Counted from the stretch's first letter, positions 16,851 to 24,913 are shown. The stretch: DNA of 64,000 nt from UBA1429 sp964482225 (GCA_964482225.1 CAYZWT010000004.1:84064-148063); one strand, 5' to 3'. Numbers and translations are program-made. The notes: generated from the letters alone by a model not told the origin.

Positions 16851-17643
16851 CGGATACGGCGTGGCCGCCATCGAGGGCGCCTTTGGGCGCGCCGCACAAG
16901 AGGGACGCGCGGCCCTGGTCGCCTATCTGACGGCGGGCTACCCGACGCCCGAGGCAACCCCGGGCCTGGTGGCGGCATTGCAGGCGGGCGGCGCCGATCT
17001 GATCGAGCTGGGCGTGCCATTTTCCGACCCGGTGGCCGATGGCCCCGCCATCCAGCGGGCCAGTCAGCGTGCGTTGGAGGCGGGGATGACGCCCGAGGGC
17101 TGCATGGCGCTGGCGGCGGCGCTGCGGGCCGATGGCATTGCAGCGCCCCTCGTGCTGATGGGCTACTATAACCCGATCCTGAGCTATGGGGTGGGGGCCT
17201 ATGCCGCGCGCTGCGCCGAGGCGGGCGTGGATGGCCTGATCGTGCCGGACTTGCCGCCGGAGGAGGCCGGGCCCCTGCGCGAGGCGTGCATGGCCCGCGG
17301 CCTGGCGCTGGTCTATCTCGTGGCACCCACCAGCAGCCCGGAGCGCCTGGCCCACATCGCCGCCGAGACCAGCGGCTTTCTCTACGTGGTGTCGCGGCTG
17401 GGCACCACGGGCGAGGGGCATGATCCCGGCGAGGCGCTAGCCCGCCAACTGGAGGCGGCGCGGCGCGTGGCGCGCACGCCCGTGGCGGTGGGCTTTGGCA
17501 TCGCGCGCGCCGAGACGGCCCGCGCCCTGGGGCAACTGGCGGATGGGGTGATCGTGGGCAGCGCCATCGTCGAGCGGGCGCCCCAAGGACCGGAGGCGGT
17601 GCGCGCCTTTGTGGGGGAGCTGCGGGCGGCGCTGGGGCGTTAG
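16837..17643 (+). CDS. trpA: tryptophan synthase alpha chain
   Basis: A 268-aa TIM barrel that splits indole-3-glycerol phosphate and channels indole to TrpB. LIELGVPFSDPVADGPAIQ carries the two catalytic acids (Glu57, Asp68). PLVLMGYYNPILSYG, GLIVPDLPPEEAG, LVAPTSSPERL and YVVSRLGTTGE (phosphate loop) follow, with GFGIARAETARAL and DGVIVGSAIVE at the end. ATG 16837 follows GGAGGAGGAAC inside the end of trpB (14-bp overlap). It is the last trp gene; a hairpin containing its stop region separates it from a convergent gene. Confidence 0.96.
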   Translation: MNRDNGYGVAAIEGAFGRAAQEGRAALVAYLTAGYPTPEATPGLVAALQAGGADLIELGVPFSDPVADGPAIQRASQRALEAGMTPEGCMALAAALRADGIAAPLVLMGYYNPILSYGVGAYAARCAEAGVDGLIVPDLPPEEAGPLREACMARGLALVYLVAPTSSPERLAHIAAETSGFLYVVSRLGTTGEGHDPGEALARQLEAARRVARTPVAVGFGIARAETARALGQLADGVIVGSAIVERAPQGPEAVRAFVGELRAALGR

Positions 17644-17661
17644 CGGGGGCTATTCTAGCCC
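17644..17661. terminator. bidirectional hairpin between trpA and convergent gene
   Basis: CGGGGGCT...AGCCCCG with an ATTCT loop overlaps the ends of both convergent genes (trpA stop at 17641-17643, minus-strand stop at 17655-17657). No U tract is present. Confidence 0.5.
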
Positions 17662-18152
17662 CGTTCTGCCTTGCGGATGCGGGTGCGATAGCGCCCCACC
17701 TGGCGCTGGATCTCGGCCTGGTATCCATCGAGATAGGCACCGATCAGGGCGCTCTGCTCGTCGGGCGTCGCGGCGAGCTGCCCCTGGTCGGCGAGATGCG
17801 CACAAAAGCGCGCCAGATCGGCCTCCAGGTGAACCCGCACGCCGGCGCCCTCGCCCGTGACGGCATAGCGCCCCTCGCCCAGGCTCTCGATGTCCGGTTT
17901 GCCGAGCCAGAGCTGGTAGGGCGTGCCGTAGCCAGAAAAGGTAGTGCAGCGCCTGGCGAACAGGGGCTTGATGGCGCGCTTGACGGCAGCCAGGCCGCCG
18001 CGCCCGCACAGCACCATGCGCAGCGGATAGGCGTATTGTCCGGCGGCGCGCCCCTCGTGCCCCACCGCGACGCTCTCCACCGTCAGGTCGCCCAGGGGGT
18101 CGCCGGGGAAGGGCATGTCCATCATGGCGCGAAACTTGTCCGCAAAGGGCAT
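17655..18152 (-). CDS. uncharacterised 165-aa protein
   Basis: Starts at ATG 18152 (MPFADKFRAMMDMPFPGDPL), with AGGAGG 8 nt upstream; a longer open frame to 18593 is only the shadow of the divergent gene. I recognise no family. The protein has no signal peptide or membrane helix, a mixed alpha/beta appearance, and an Arg-rich C-terminus (RYRTRIRKAE). DLTVESVAVGHEGRA and RGGLAAVKRAIKPLFARRC are the most distinctive stretches. It is divergent from the ICMT-like gene with a 150-bp gap and convergent with trpA. Frame, ribosome site and spacing make it a real gene. Confidence 0.7.
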   Translation of the reverse strand: MPFADKFRAMMDMPFPGDPLGDLTVESVAVGHEGRAAGQYAYPLRMVLCGRGGLAAVKRAIKPLFARRCTTFSGYGTPYQLWLGKPDIESLGEGRYAVTGEGAGVRVHLEADLARFCAHLADQGQLAATPDEQSALIGAYLDGYQAEIQRQVGRYRTRIRKAERG

Positions 18153-18302
18153 GGCAGGCCTCCTGATGGCGAGCAACATCCACGATACGGGCACATGATA
18201 CGCGCCAAGCGCGAGGCCGTCTACCGGTTCGGTACGCAGCGCAGGGCGTACGGCGCGCCTGGTGTGACAGATGGGGCATTCCCCGCTATACTCGCGCTCA
18301 AT

Positions 18303-18944
18303 ATGATCACAGCGCGCCCCTTTCTTGCCATCTATTTGCTCGGCCTCTCCATCGGCTCGGCGATCCTGGCGCGCCACGCCCGCCGCAAGGATCGCGCTGC
18401 CGTCATGGAGGACCTCACCACGCCGCTGGATCGCGCCCTGACGGGGCTCTCGGCCCTGGGGATGTTTGTGGCCCCCGTCGTCTTTGCCTATACGCCCTGG
18501 CTTGCCTGGGGAGATTATGATCTGGGGCGTTGGGCGCTCTTGCCCGGCGGCCTGCTCTTTGGCCTGGGGCTTTGGCTGCTCTGGCGCGCCCATGTAGACC
18601 TGGGGCGCTACTGGTCGGCGGGGCTACAGATTCGCCAGGGGCAACGTGTGATGACCGGGGGCGTCTTTCGCCACATTCGCCACCCTCTGTATGCGGGCTA
18701 TCTGCTCTGGGGGCTGGCCCAGCCCTGGTTGATCCACAACTGGGTCGCGGGCCTTTCGATGTTGGCGACTTTTCTGCCGGTGTATCTGTACCGGGTGGGG
18801 CGCGAGGAACGCATGATGGCGCGCCGCTGGCGCGAGTATGCCGCCTATGCAGAGGCCACGGATCGCCTCTGGCCCGTCAAATCCATCGCCCGGCTGCTGG
18901 CGGGCGAACGATGCAAGGCGCTACGGTGGCTGCGGCGCAGCTAG
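18303..18944 (+). CDS. isoprenylcysteine carboxyl methyltransferase (ICMT)-like membrane protein
   Basis: A 213-aa protein with about four or five membrane helices (MITARPFLAIYLLGLSIGSA at the start). RVMTGGVFRHIRHPLYAGYL followed by YLYRVGREERMMARRWREYAAYA is the hallmark of the ICMT/PEMT methyltransferase superfamily, where RHPxYxG and the EExxL-like region bind S-adenosylmethionine. Bacterial members methylate lipids or unknown small substrates; the target here is unknown. The start ATG 18303 has only a weak ribosome site. It is followed by a strong hairpin terminator. Confidence 0.85.
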   Translation: MITARPFLAIYLLGLSIGSAILARHARRKDRAAVMEDLTTPLDRALTGLSALGMFVAPVVFAYTPWLAWGDYDLGRWALLPGGLLFGLGLWLLWRAHVDLGRYWSAGLQIRQGQRVMTGGVFRHIRHPLYAGYLLWGLAQPWLIHNWVAGLSMLATFLPVYLYRVGREERMMARRWREYAAYAEATDRLWPVKSIARLLAGERCKALRWLRRS

Positions 18945-18969
18945 GCTGAAGGAAACTGGGTGATAGACA

Positions 18970-18999
18970 ACAGACGACGGAGCATGGCCCGTCGTCTGT
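18970..18999. terminator. bidirectional terminator hairpin
   Basis: Perfect 11-bp arms ACAGACGACGG (18970-18980) and CCGTCGTCTGT (18989-18999), in the gap between the convergent ICMT-like and ferredoxin genes. Confidence 0.65.
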
Positions 19000-19031
19000 C
19001 ATCGTGAGGACAATCGCAATGGCCGCAGGGC

Positions 19032-19256
19032 CTAGCTGATGTGAATGATCTCGACAGGGCAGCTATCGGCGGCGTCCGCCGCGCAATCCTCGAGGTCCTC
19101 AGGGATATCGCCCTCGGACGGATCGCCGTCTGCCTGGTACTCTTGTACGATCTGGCAGAGCCCGTCGTCGTCGTTCTCCTCAAAGACCTCGGGGCAGGTT
19201 GACCAGCACGCCCCACACGAAATGCACTCGTCGCGGTCTACTTGAACTTTCGCCAT
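19032..19256 (-). CDS. ferredoxin, single [4Fe-4S] type
   Basis: A 74-aa electron carrier starting at ATG 19256 (MAKVQVDRDECISCGACWST) with AAGGAG upstream. CISCGAC supplies three cluster ligands, and the distal DSCPVEIIHI supplies the fourth. An extra Cys in the first motif (STCP) matches monocluster ferredoxins of the Thermotoga/Desulfovibrio type, where it is free or forms a disulfide. The middle is very acidic (EENDDDG, DPSEGDIPEDLED), as usual for docking to redox partners. The partner enzyme is not in the neighbourhood. It has a near-consensus promoter at 19319-19347, and MITE copy D sits 26 bp behind that promoter. Confidence 0.93.
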   Translation of the reverse strand: MAKVQVDRDECISCGACWSTCPEVFEENDDDGLCQIVQEYQADGDPSEGDIPEDLEDCAADAADSCPVEIIHIS

Positions 19257-19318
19257 GGAATCTGTCTCCTTTTGCTTGGTGTTGCGAATCTCTCGCTCTC
19301 TCGGCCCGAACCGCCCCG

Positions 19319-19347
19319 ATATTACTACAAGTCCATTATCAGGACAA
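19319..19347 (-). promoter_or_regulatory. sigma70-type promoter for ferredoxin gene
   Basis: Minus-strand TTGTCC (19342-19347), 17-bp spacer, TAATAT (19319-19324), giving a leader of about 55 nt. Confidence 0.55.
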
Positions 19348-19365
19348 CCTACCCTGTGCAAAGCA

Positions 19366-19373
19366 ACCCTTCC
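19366..19373. repeat. target-site duplication, left of MITE copy D (ACCCTTCC)
   Basis: ACCCTTCC directly abuts the element's GTATCAG end and is repeated exactly at 19588-19595. Confidence 0.9.
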
Positions 19374-19587
19374 GTATCAGTTCAGATTCGAGGGGACGAG
19401 TTCCTAACTGACCAGGACGATGATGCTATTATCCTGCAATCGGTGAGCACATAGAAAGGCGGAGGGCCGATGCGGGCTAAAGCCCGCGCTCCAACGGGGC
19501 TATGGCGGGCGAGACGCCCGCCCTCCAAGATTCGCCGCCGCCGTTCACAACGTGTTGGTCGCTTTCCCCTCAGTTCTGAACTGACAC
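19374..19587 (+). mobile_element. MITE-like element, copy D (214 bp)
   Basis: Non-coding element with inverted ends GTATCAGTTCAGA and TCTGAACTGACAC and exact 8-bp duplications on both sides. Inside are the conserved left block (CGATGATGCTATTATCCTGC, AATCGGTGAGCACATAG), an extra small inverted repeat (GCGGGCTAAAGCCCGC), the palindrome GGCGGGCGAGACGCCCGCC and the conserved right block (TTCGCCGCCGCCGTTCACAA). It lies between a ferredoxin promoter and the 3' end of a sensor kinase gene, ending 11 bp beyond the kinase stop. Confidence 0.9.
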
Positions 19588-19595
19588 ACCCTTCC
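19588..19595. repeat. target-site duplication, right of MITE copy D (ACCCTTCC)
   Basis: Exact copy of 19366-19373. Confidence 0.9.
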
Positions 19596-19598
19596 AGG

Positions 19599-20984
19599 CT
19601 ATGCCGGGTGGCTGCCCCGTTCCACCGGCAGATCCACGTGCACGCTGGCCCCCTGGCCCAGGGCGCTCTCAGCAGTGATCTCTCCGCCGTGGGCGCGCAC
19701 CAGCTCGCGAGCGATGGCCAGCCCCAGGCCCGAGTGGCCCTCGCCGCGATGCCGGGATCGGTCGCCACGGTAAAAGCGCTCAAAGATGTGGGGCAGGTCC
19801 TCCGGGGCAATGCCCTCGCCCGTGTCCTGCACGGTGATGCGCACGCCAGCCCCTTTGCGGGCGGCGCCCAGGGTGACGTGGCCGCCCGCCGGGGTGTGGC
19901 GCAGGGCGTTGCTGAGCAGATTGCCCAGCACCTGCTCCATGCGCTGGGCGTCGGCCTCCACCAGCGGCAGGCCGGGGTCCGGCGCGGCGTTCAGGGCGAC
20001 GCCCCGGCGCTCGGCCTCGGGCCGAAAGCGGGCCGCTATGCGATGCAGCAGCGCCCCGGCGTCCATCGGGGCGCGATCCAGGGCCATCTGTCCCGCCTCG
20101 GCCAGGGCCAGGTCGCGCATGTCGTTCACCAGCCGCTTGAGCAACAAGGTCTGCTCATACACCGGCTGCAGGTTCTCCTGGTTCATGGGAAAGACGCCGT
20201 CCTGCAACGCCTCCAGGTGGCCCTGCATCACCGTCAGCGGGGTGCGCAGCTCGTGGGCGATGTCGTTCATCAGGCGGCGACGCAGTTGGTCCTGGCGCTG
20301 CAGGTCGGCGGCCATGCGGTTGAACCGCAGTGCCAGCGCGCCCACTTCATCCTGGGCCTGCACCTCGACCCGCGCGCCCAGCTCTCCGGCGGCGATCTGC
20401 TCCGTGGCCGTCTCCAGCGCCTTGAGGGGGTGCAGCGTCGCCCGGGTGAGCGTCAGACCTACGGCGATGGCGAGCACGGCGGCCAACGCTCCGGCGCGCA
20501 GGATGGTAGCCATGAGGCGCTGGTGAAAGGCGCTCTCCTCCGCGCCAACCCGCGTCACCAGATAGCCGACGGTTTGGCCGCGCACCACCAGGGGGATACC
20601 GGCGCGCAGCGTATCTCGGGGAAGCACGTGGCCCATATGGGTCATGGTCGGGTCATAGCGCACCTGGCCGCTGGAATCCACCAGGATGATATAGGCCGTG
20701 CCGGGGGCCATCCCCTCGCGCATGCCCATCCCCATGCCGTAGGCGTGCCCTGCCTGCCGCCGCAAGAGGGGCTCGATATCGCGCCAATCGCCCTGGGCAG
20801 CATAGTACTCTTCCAGCATGGCCCGAAAGGCGTCCGTGCGCTGGGTGATATCCAGCGCCAGATACTGGTTCAGGCTCCTACGCGCCGCCCAGTGCACGGT
20901 GAGGGCCACCAGGGCCGTCGAGAGGGCCACCGCCAGGGCCACCACCAGGGAGAGCTTGAGGGTGAGGGGCAGGCGCTTGAGCAT
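19599..20984 (-). CDS. sensor histidine kinase with Met/His-rich periplasmic domain
   Basis: A 461-aa BaeS/CusS-type membrane kinase. Membrane helix about 8-32, periplasmic sensor about 33-155, second helix about 160-180, HAMP (about 180-230), HisKA with His244 (DIAHELRTPLTVMQGHLEAL), and HATPase with N box NLLSNALRHTP, DTGEGI and GHSGLGLAI. The sensor region contains GMGMGMREGM (residues 83-92) and MTHMGH (114-119), Met/His clusters typical of Cu(I) or Ag(I) binding sites, so a copper signal is a reasonable guess. It starts one base after the stop of its cognate regulator, so the two form an operon with the regulator first. MITE copy D lies just past its 3' end. Confidence 0.92.
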   Translation of the reverse strand: MLKRLPLTLKLSLVVALAVALSTALVALTVHWAARRSLNQYLALDITQRTDAFRAMLEEYYAAQGDWRDIEPLLRRQAGHAYGMGMGMREGMAPGTAYIILVDSSGQVRYDPTMTHMGHVLPRDTLRAGIPLVVRGQTVGYLVTRVGAEESAFHQRLMATILRAGALAAVLAIAVGLTLTRATLHPLKALETATEQIAAGELGARVEVQAQDEVGALALRFNRMAADLQRQDQLRRRLMNDIAHELRTPLTVMQGHLEALQDGVFPMNQENLQPVYEQTLLLKRLVNDMRDLALAEAGQMALDRAPMDAGALLHRIAARFRPEAERRGVALNAAPDPGLPLVEADAQRMEQVLGNLLSNALRHTPAGGHVTLGAARKGAGVRITVQDTGEGIAPEDLPHIFERFYRGDRSRHRGEGHSGLGLAIARELVRAHGGEITAESALGQGASVHVDLPVERGSHPA

Positions 20985-20985
20985 C

Positions 20986-21669
20986 TTACCCCTCCTGAAT
21001 CTTGTAGCCCACGCCGTGTACCGTCAGGATATAGCGGGGGTTGGGCGGGTCGGGCTCGATCTTGCGGCGCAGATTCTTGATGTGGGTGTCAATGGTGCGC
21101 TCATAGCCTTCGTATGCCTCGCCCTGGGCGGCCTCCAGCAGTTGCAGGCGGGTGAACACGCGCCCCGGGGCGCCCATCAGGGCGCGCAGAATCTCGAACT
21201 CGGAGGGCGTCAGATCCGCGTTCTCATGGCCGCGCTGGACGGTGCGCCGCGCCACGTCCAGCCGCAGGTCGTCCACGGTCAACACCGGATCTTGCGGGCC
21301 GCCTCCCTGGTAGCGGCGCAGCACGGCCCGCACCCGGGCCACCACCTCGCGCGGAGAGAAGGGCTTGGTGACATAATCATCGGCGCCCAACTCCAGGCCC
21401 AGCACGCGGTCGGTCTCCTCCACCCGCGCGGTGACCATGATGATGGGCACGTCGGAGGTCTGGCGCAGGGCGCGGCAGACGTCAATGCCATCCATGCCGG
21501 GCAGCATCAGATCCAGGATCACCAGGTCGGGCGCCTCCTGGCGGGCGCGGCGCAGCCCCTCGGCGCCATCGTAGGCCGTCAGCACGCGATAGCCGGCCTG
21601 CTCCAGATAGCCGCGCAGCACGCGCACGATCTCGGGCTCGTCATCCACGATCAGAATTCGTTCGTTCAT
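20986..21669 (-). CDS. OmpR/PhoB-family response regulator
   Basis: A 227-aa two-domain regulator. The receiver domain (1-120) has the acidic pocket DDE (9-11), phospho-acceptor Asp53 in LVILDLMLPGMDG, the conserved Thr (IMVTAR) and Lys (VTKPFSPRE). The C-terminal winged helix (about 130-225) shows LTPSEFEILRALMGAPGRVF, RTIDTHIKNLRRKIEPDP and YILTVHGVGYK. It is the partner of the adjacent Met/His-rich sensor kinase. Target genes are not known; no repeat-type operator was recognised. Confidence 0.93.
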   Translation of the reverse strand: MNERILIVDDEPEIVRVLRGYLEQAGYRVLTAYDGAEGLRRARQEAPDLVILDLMLPGMDGIDVCRALRQTSDVPIIMVTARVEETDRVLGLELGADDYVTKPFSPREVVARVRAVLRRYQGGGPQDPVLTVDDLRLDVARRTVQRGHENADLTPSEFEILRALMGAPGRVFTRLQLLEAAQGEAYEGYERTIDTHIKNLRRKIEPDPPNPRYILTVHGVGYKIQEG

Positions 21670-21864
21670 GGCTCTCTATTCATGGGCGCTATCGCCAGAT
21701 ATAGCCTGATGGTATGCCCCGGGCGGGGGGCTGTCAACAAGACGGCGCCGGGGCGACCAAAGGCTGCTTCACACTGCATCTATGATACCGTCTTGGTGTG
21801 AAGAATCTGTCAAGAAATCGGGGAGGGTGGGTACGATCCTGCTCGGCGTGGCTTGTGGCCCCAT

Positions 21865-21894
21865 TTGGCTGCACCTGCGGCGCGCATCTATAAT
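21865..21894 (+). promoter_or_regulatory. sigma70-type promoter for MBL-fold hydrolase
   Basis: TTGGCT (21865-21870), 18-bp spacer, perfect TATAAT (21889-21894); predicted leader of about 45 nt. Confidence 0.6.
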
Positions 21895-21945
21895 GGCGCG
21901 GTATGCCATCGTGCAGCCGGTGTGCGCGGCGATAGGGGAGAGGAT

Positions 21946-22737
21946 ATGCGCCTGACACTGCTCGGAACGGGCACGTCCCACGGGGTGCCCATGTTGGATT
22001 GCATGCTCAACGACTATGTCCGTTGCCCGGCCGGGGTCTGCCGCAAGGCCGAGAGCGACCCCCGCTACCGGCGCACCCGCGCCTCGCTCCTGGTGCAGAC
22101 CGGCGAGACGCACCTTTTGATAGACACCTCCCAGGATTTTCGCGAGCAGATGCTGGCGAACCGGGTGATGCGCGTTGACGCCGTGCTCTATACCCACGGC
22201 CACGCCGACCATATCTACGGCCTGCCCGATATCCGTTCCTACTCGCGGCGCGAGCCGCTGCCTATCTATGGCTCGGAGGAAACCCTGGGCATTTTGCGCG
22301 GGGCGTTCGACTATGTGTTCACGCCGCCCGCGTATGTGGGTGGGGGCATCCCTGCCGTGGCGCCCCACTGCCTGGGTGACGGCCTGCGCCTGGGCGATCT
22401 GACCATTGAGACGATCCCGGTGACCCACGGGCCGCTGCTGGGCTGCCAGGGCTACCGGCTCAACGACGTGGCCTATATCCCCGATGTCAAACGCATCCCG
22501 CCCGAATCTCTGGCGCGGCTGCGCGGTCTCGATCTCTTGATCCTCAACTGTCTGCGCCACCGGCCCCACGAGGGGCACCTCTCCCTGGAGGAGAGCCTGG
22601 CCTATGCCCACGAGATCGCGCCCAAGCGGTGCCTGCTGACCCATGTGGCCCACGACATTGACGATGTGGCGGAGACGCCTGGGCTGCCCGAGTGGGCGCG
22701 CTTTGCGTATGACGGGCAGACGCTGGAGCTGGGCTAG
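21946..22737 (+). CDS. PhnP-like metallo-beta-lactamase-fold hydrolase
   Basis: A 263-aa protein starting at ATG 21946 (MRLTLLGTGTSHGVPMLDC) with GGGGAGAGG upstream. The zinc site motif HxHxDH is seen in YTHGHADHIYGLPDIR, followed by later metal ligands (VTHGPLLGCQGYRL, CLLTHVAHDID). The N-terminal GTGTSxGVP and RRTRASLLVQT regions match the PhnP/phosphodiesterase branch of the metallo-beta-lactamase fold. PhnP itself opens 5-phosphoribosyl cyclic phosphate in phosphonate use, but no phn genes are here, so the substrate (probably a cyclic phosphodiester) is inferred. It has its own promoter. Confidence 0.85.
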   Translation: MRLTLLGTGTSHGVPMLDCMLNDYVRCPAGVCRKAESDPRYRRTRASLLVQTGETHLLIDTSQDFREQMLANRVMRVDAVLYTHGHADHIYGLPDIRSYSRREPLPIYGSEETLGILRGAFDYVFTPPAYVGGGIPAVAPHCLGDGLRLGDLTIETIPVTHGPLLGCQGYRLNDVAYIPDVKRIPPESLARLRGLDLLILNCLRHRPHEGHLSLEESLAYAHEIAPKRCLLTHVAHDIDDVAETPGLPEWARFAYDGQTLELG

Positions 22738-22770
22738 CGGCGGGGGAAATCGCCGGAGTGTGCGCGCGAT

Positions 22771-22799
22771 TTGGCGATTCCTATCGCCGCACGTATAAT
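22771..22799 (+). promoter_or_regulatory. strong sigma70-type promoter of the RNase J gene
   Basis: TTGGCG (22771-22776), 17-bp spacer, perfect TATAAT (22794-22799). Transcription would start near 22806, leaving a ~170-nt leader. Confidence 0.75.
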
Positions 22800-22805
22800 G
22801 TGTCT

Positions 22806-22977
22806 GATTAGAGGCGTTGGATGGGAGTCTGGTTGCGTTCTCGATGATGGAATGCCCATCCAAGCCCGTGAATATCGCAGCTATCGAAGGTATGTGCGCA
22901 CCTGACCGCCCCTCGCGTAGCGAACGGGCGGATTCTTTTTATGTACGGGGCTAAAAGCACACGAGGAAAGGGTACGA
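22806..22977 (+). promoter_or_regulatory. structured leader of the RNase J gene with terminator-like hairpin
   Basis: The leader holds a 9-bp hairpin TTGGATGGG...CCCATCCAA (near 22817-22864) and a second hairpin CCGCCC...GGGCGG (22906-22911/22926-22931, extended inside by TCGC/GCGA) followed by ATTCTTTTT, which has the form of an intrinsic terminator 40 bp before the start codon. This suggests attenuation or feedback control of RNase J; no ligand is known. Confidence 0.5.
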
Positions 22978-24639
22978 ATGAGCAATAGATCGTTGCGCCT
23001 GATTCCCCTGGGGGGGATGGGCGGCATTGGCAAGAACTGTAACGTCATCGAGATCGGGGAGGACATCCTGGTAGTGGACGCGGGGATCCAGTTCCCCACG
23101 GACGACATGCTGGGCGTGGATGTCGTGATCCCCGATTTCACCTATTTGGAGGAGCGCCGCGAGAGGGTGCGCGGCATCGTCATCACCCACGGCCACGAGG
23201 ATCATATCGGCGGTCTGCCCTATCTGCTGGAAAAGGTCTCGGCGCCCATCTATGCCACCCAGTTGGCCCGGGGGCTGATCGAGACCAAGCTGAACGCCAA
23301 CGCCCTCAAGAACACTAGCCTGCACACCATCGCCGATGGCGATGAGATCGTCCTGGGGCCGTTTCGGGTGACGCCGTTTCATGTCAACCACTCGATCCCG
23401 GACGCGGTGGGGCTGGCCATCCGCACGCCGGCGGGCCTGATCGTCCACACCGGCGATTTCAAGGTGGACCACACGCCGCTGGAAGGGCGCCCCACGGACC
23501 TGAGCGCCCTGGCGCGCCTCTCCAACGAGGGCGTGACCCTGCTGCTCTCGGATAGCACCAACGCCGAATCGCCGGGCTATACGCCCTCAGAGAGCCAGCT
23601 CCGCGACGCCTTTGACCAGGTGTTCTCGCGGGCCCAGGGGCGCATCATCGTGGCGACCTTTGCCTCGCTGCTCTCGCGGGTGCAACTGGTGATCGAGACG
23701 GCGGCGCGCCACGGGCGCAAGATCGCCGTCGCGGGCCGCAGCATGGAGCAGAACGTCGAGATCGCCGAAAAGCTGGGCTATGTGCGCTTTCCCGAGAATG
23801 CGCGGGTGCAGGTGAGCCAGATCAACAACCTGCCCGATGACGAGATCGTGATCATGGCCACGGGCTCGCAGGGCGAGCCCAACTCGGCGCTGGCTCGCAT
23901 GGCGCTGGGACGTTTTCGCTACGTCAAGATCCGCGAGGGCGACACGGTGATCCTCTCGTCCAACGCCATCCCCGGCAACGAGACGGCCATCCACTCTAAC
24001 ATTGATAACCTGTTCCGCCGGGGCGCCAACGTGGTCTATGGCCGCCAGGCGGGGCTGCACGTTTCGGGGCACGCCGCGCAAGAAGAACTCAAGATGGTGC
24101 TGAACCTGTTGCGGCCCAAGTATTTTGTACCCATCCACGGCGCCTACCGCATGCTGCACCAGCACGCGCACCTGGCCTACGAGCTGGGCATCGAGCGCGA
24201 GCATGTGTTCGTGCTGGATAACGGCGACGTGCTCGAGCTGACGCCCGAGGGCGCCCGGCTGGGCGAGCCCGTGCCCGCCGAGGGCATCCTGGTGGATGGC
24301 TCGCTGGTGGGCGATGTGGGGCGCAGCCTGCTGCGCGACCGCATGACCCTGGCCCAGGATGGCATCGTGGTGGCCAAGGTGACCATCGAGGGCCGGACGG
24401 GCAAGATCCTGCGCGAGCCAGAGATCATCTCCCACGGCTTTGTGTATGTGCCAGAGGCCCAAGAGCTGCTGGAGGCCGGGGAGCAGGCCATTGCTCAGGT
24501 GATCGCCAGCTACCAGGGCAATGGCAATGGCTACGAGGCTGACCAGGTGGGCCTGCTGATCGAGCGGCGGCTGGGCAACTTTTTCTACAACGAGACCCGT
24601 CGGCGGCCCGTGGTGGTGTCGGTGGTCTCGACGAGCTAG
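22978..24639 (+). CDS. rnj: ribonuclease J
   Basis: A 553-aa metallo-beta-lactamase/beta-CASP RNase with 5'-3' exo- and endonuclease activity in mRNA decay and rRNA maturation. HGHEDHIGGLPYLL (residues 71-84) supplies zinc ligands; FHVNHSIPDAVGLAI, VHTGDFKVDHTP and LLLSDSTNAESPG complete the metal site. The beta-CASP domain has the motifs FASLLSRVQLVIETA, ATGSQGEPNSALARMA and IPGNE; VSGHAAQEELKMVLNLLRPK precedes FVPIHGAYRMLHQHA. Full length with the C-terminal dimerisation domain. ATG 22978 has a GAGGAAAGGG site. Only one rnj gene is seen in the window. Confidence 0.96.
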   Translation: MSNRSLRLIPLGGMGGIGKNCNVIEIGEDILVVDAGIQFPTDDMLGVDVVIPDFTYLEERRERVRGIVITHGHEDHIGGLPYLLEKVSAPIYATQLARGLIETKLNANALKNTSLHTIADGDEIVLGPFRVTPFHVNHSIPDAVGLAIRTPAGLIVHTGDFKVDHTPLEGRPTDLSALARLSNEGVTLLLSDSTNAESPGYTPSESQLRDAFDQVFSRAQGRIIVATFASLLSRVQLVIETAARHGRKIAVAGRSMEQNVEIAEKLGYVRFPENARVQVSQINNLPDDEIVIMATGSQGEPNSALARMALGRFRYVKIREGDTVILSSNAIPGNETAIHSNIDNLFRRGANVVYGRQAGLHVSGHAAQEELKMVLNLLRPKYFVPIHGAYRMLHQHAHLAYELGIEREHVFVLDNGDVLELTPEGARLGEPVPAEGILVDGSLVGDVGRSLLRDRMTLAQDGIVVAKVTIEGRTGKILREPEIISHGFVYVPEAQELLEAGEQAIAQVIASYQGNGNGYEADQVGLLIERRLGNFFYNETRRRPVVVSVVSTS

Positions 24640-24652
24640 GGCGCAGCGTGTG

Positions 24653-24674
24653 AACGTGCGCACGTGCGCACGTT
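24653..24674. repeat. 22-bp perfect palindrome
   Basis: AACGTGCG-CACGTG-CGCACGTT is its own reverse complement, 13 bp after the RNase J stop. It may act in termination or as a protein-binding site. The rest of this 270-bp gap also holds inverted repeats, including GGGCGCGGCATGCCGCGCCC near 24784-24803. Confidence 0.8.
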
Positions 24675-24913
24675 GATGCCAGCGCTCGCGAGCGTCGTAC
24701 GGGCCAAGCTGACGGTGGCTCCGCCGCCGTACTTGGCCCACGATTGTACGTTTGCCCGTTCGGTAAGGGCGAGGCTGCCTGTTGGGGCGCGGCATGCCGC
24801 GCCCTTACCCTTGGCTGGTCGGGGGCCCGCCATTGCGCTGGACGTCTCACCCCTCTCTGTGGTAGCATGGCCGCGAACCGTTTGCGGCGCATCGCTCCCA
24901 CAGGAGGACGCTC

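Noticed and set aside
19470..21080. 536-codon plus-strand frame opposite the sensor kinase
   Set aside because: Begins inside MITE copy D and runs antisense to the kinase; composition is that of a shadow frame.
23587..24795. 402-codon open frame antisense to RNase J
   Set aside because: High GC keeps antisense frames open; the RNase J frame has all catalytic motifs, and the antisense product is low-complexity His/Gln/Arg sequence with no ribosome site.
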